A model generated the notes under the pieces. The model was not told the origin of the DNA and did not search any database. It saw only the letters and a program-made list of their open reading frames with translations. Position numbers and translations under genes: made by a program. Shown here one piece after another: positions 63,969 through 64,000 of a stretch of DNA of 64,000 bases (the stretch's first letter is position 1; every line of letters starts with the position of its first letter). The DNA comes from Bacteroidia bacterium (GTDB taxonomy: Bacteria; Bacteroidota; Bacteroidia; Cytophagales; Flammeovirgaceae). Location: positions 1-64,000 of the forward strand of contig JAUIAB010000011.1 of assembly GCA_030425505.1 (NCBI GenBank), written 5' to 3'.

Positions 63969-64000
63969 CGGTTACTATTTTTTTTTACAAAGCTATCTAT

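Overview
The window comes from an AT-rich member of the Bacteroidota, most likely a gliding, marine-type Cytophagales. The evidence is a gldA-gldF-gldG cluster, a protein with a type IX secretion C-terminal sorting domain, a long SecA and RpoC, and promoters that fit the Bacteroidota pattern TTG-N19/20-TAnnTTTG. The genus cannot be named from sequence alone.

Positions 1-28535 are accessory DNA with the architecture of a chromosomal integron. Some 30 genes, all on the minus strand, sit in 16 units. Between them lie 14 complete and 2 partial attC-like imperfect palindromes. A tyrosine recombinase gene (28536-29363) stands at the right end and reads away from the array. Between it and the first unit lie a probable attI and a good promoter aimed into the array. 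Each unit starts with its own GTT(G/A)... box and ends with the exact or near-exact complement ...(C/T)AAC, the R-box logic of integron cassettes. In 12 of 14 complete sites the inner 18-bp stem has the same two positions that are G.T wobbles on the plus strand and A.C mismatches on the coding strand, so folding is biased to one strand. The stem-to-stem spacing is 71-74 or exactly 137 bases. One cassette (DUF6624 protein) is present twice, identical over 764 bp, with identity ending at CAACG on both sides. The recombinase lacks the extra segment typical of IntI, which could hide this system from integron searches.

Cassette cargo, from the recombinase outward: an XRE regulator with a fused nuclease-methyltransferase and a specificity subunit; a GNAT acetyltransferase; a 1647-residue nuclease-helicase with about 13 helicase-associated repeats; DUF6624; an ArsR/SRPBCC-VOC pair; an ArsR/SRPBCC/DoxX/YdeI group; a Fic AMPylase; a PHP-AAA (TrlF-like) ATPase with a small partner that ends in an SSB-like tail; DUF6624 again; small hypotheticals; DUF4265; HigBA toxin-antitoxin; an ECF sigma group; a metallopeptidase; an S41 peptidase. 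Defence and stability genes dominate. Several distal cassette genes are frameshifted, and the two sites furthest from the recombinase lack the conserved wobbles, which fits an array that ages away from its integrase. A second hairpin family brackets the two largest defence cassettes.

Positions 29547-64000 are ordinary core genome: tRNA-Val, gliding/ABC cluster, gpsA, secA, a T9SS-secreted cadherin-like protein, era, rho, tRNA-Asp, a PfkB kinase, idi, a corrinoid adenosyltransferase, infC-rpmI-rplT, topA, rpoC, an AraC regulator convergent with a frameshifted TonB-dependent receptor, a DUF3857 protein, rpsT and serS. Several strong terminators and two sorts of dispersed intergenic repeat lie between them.
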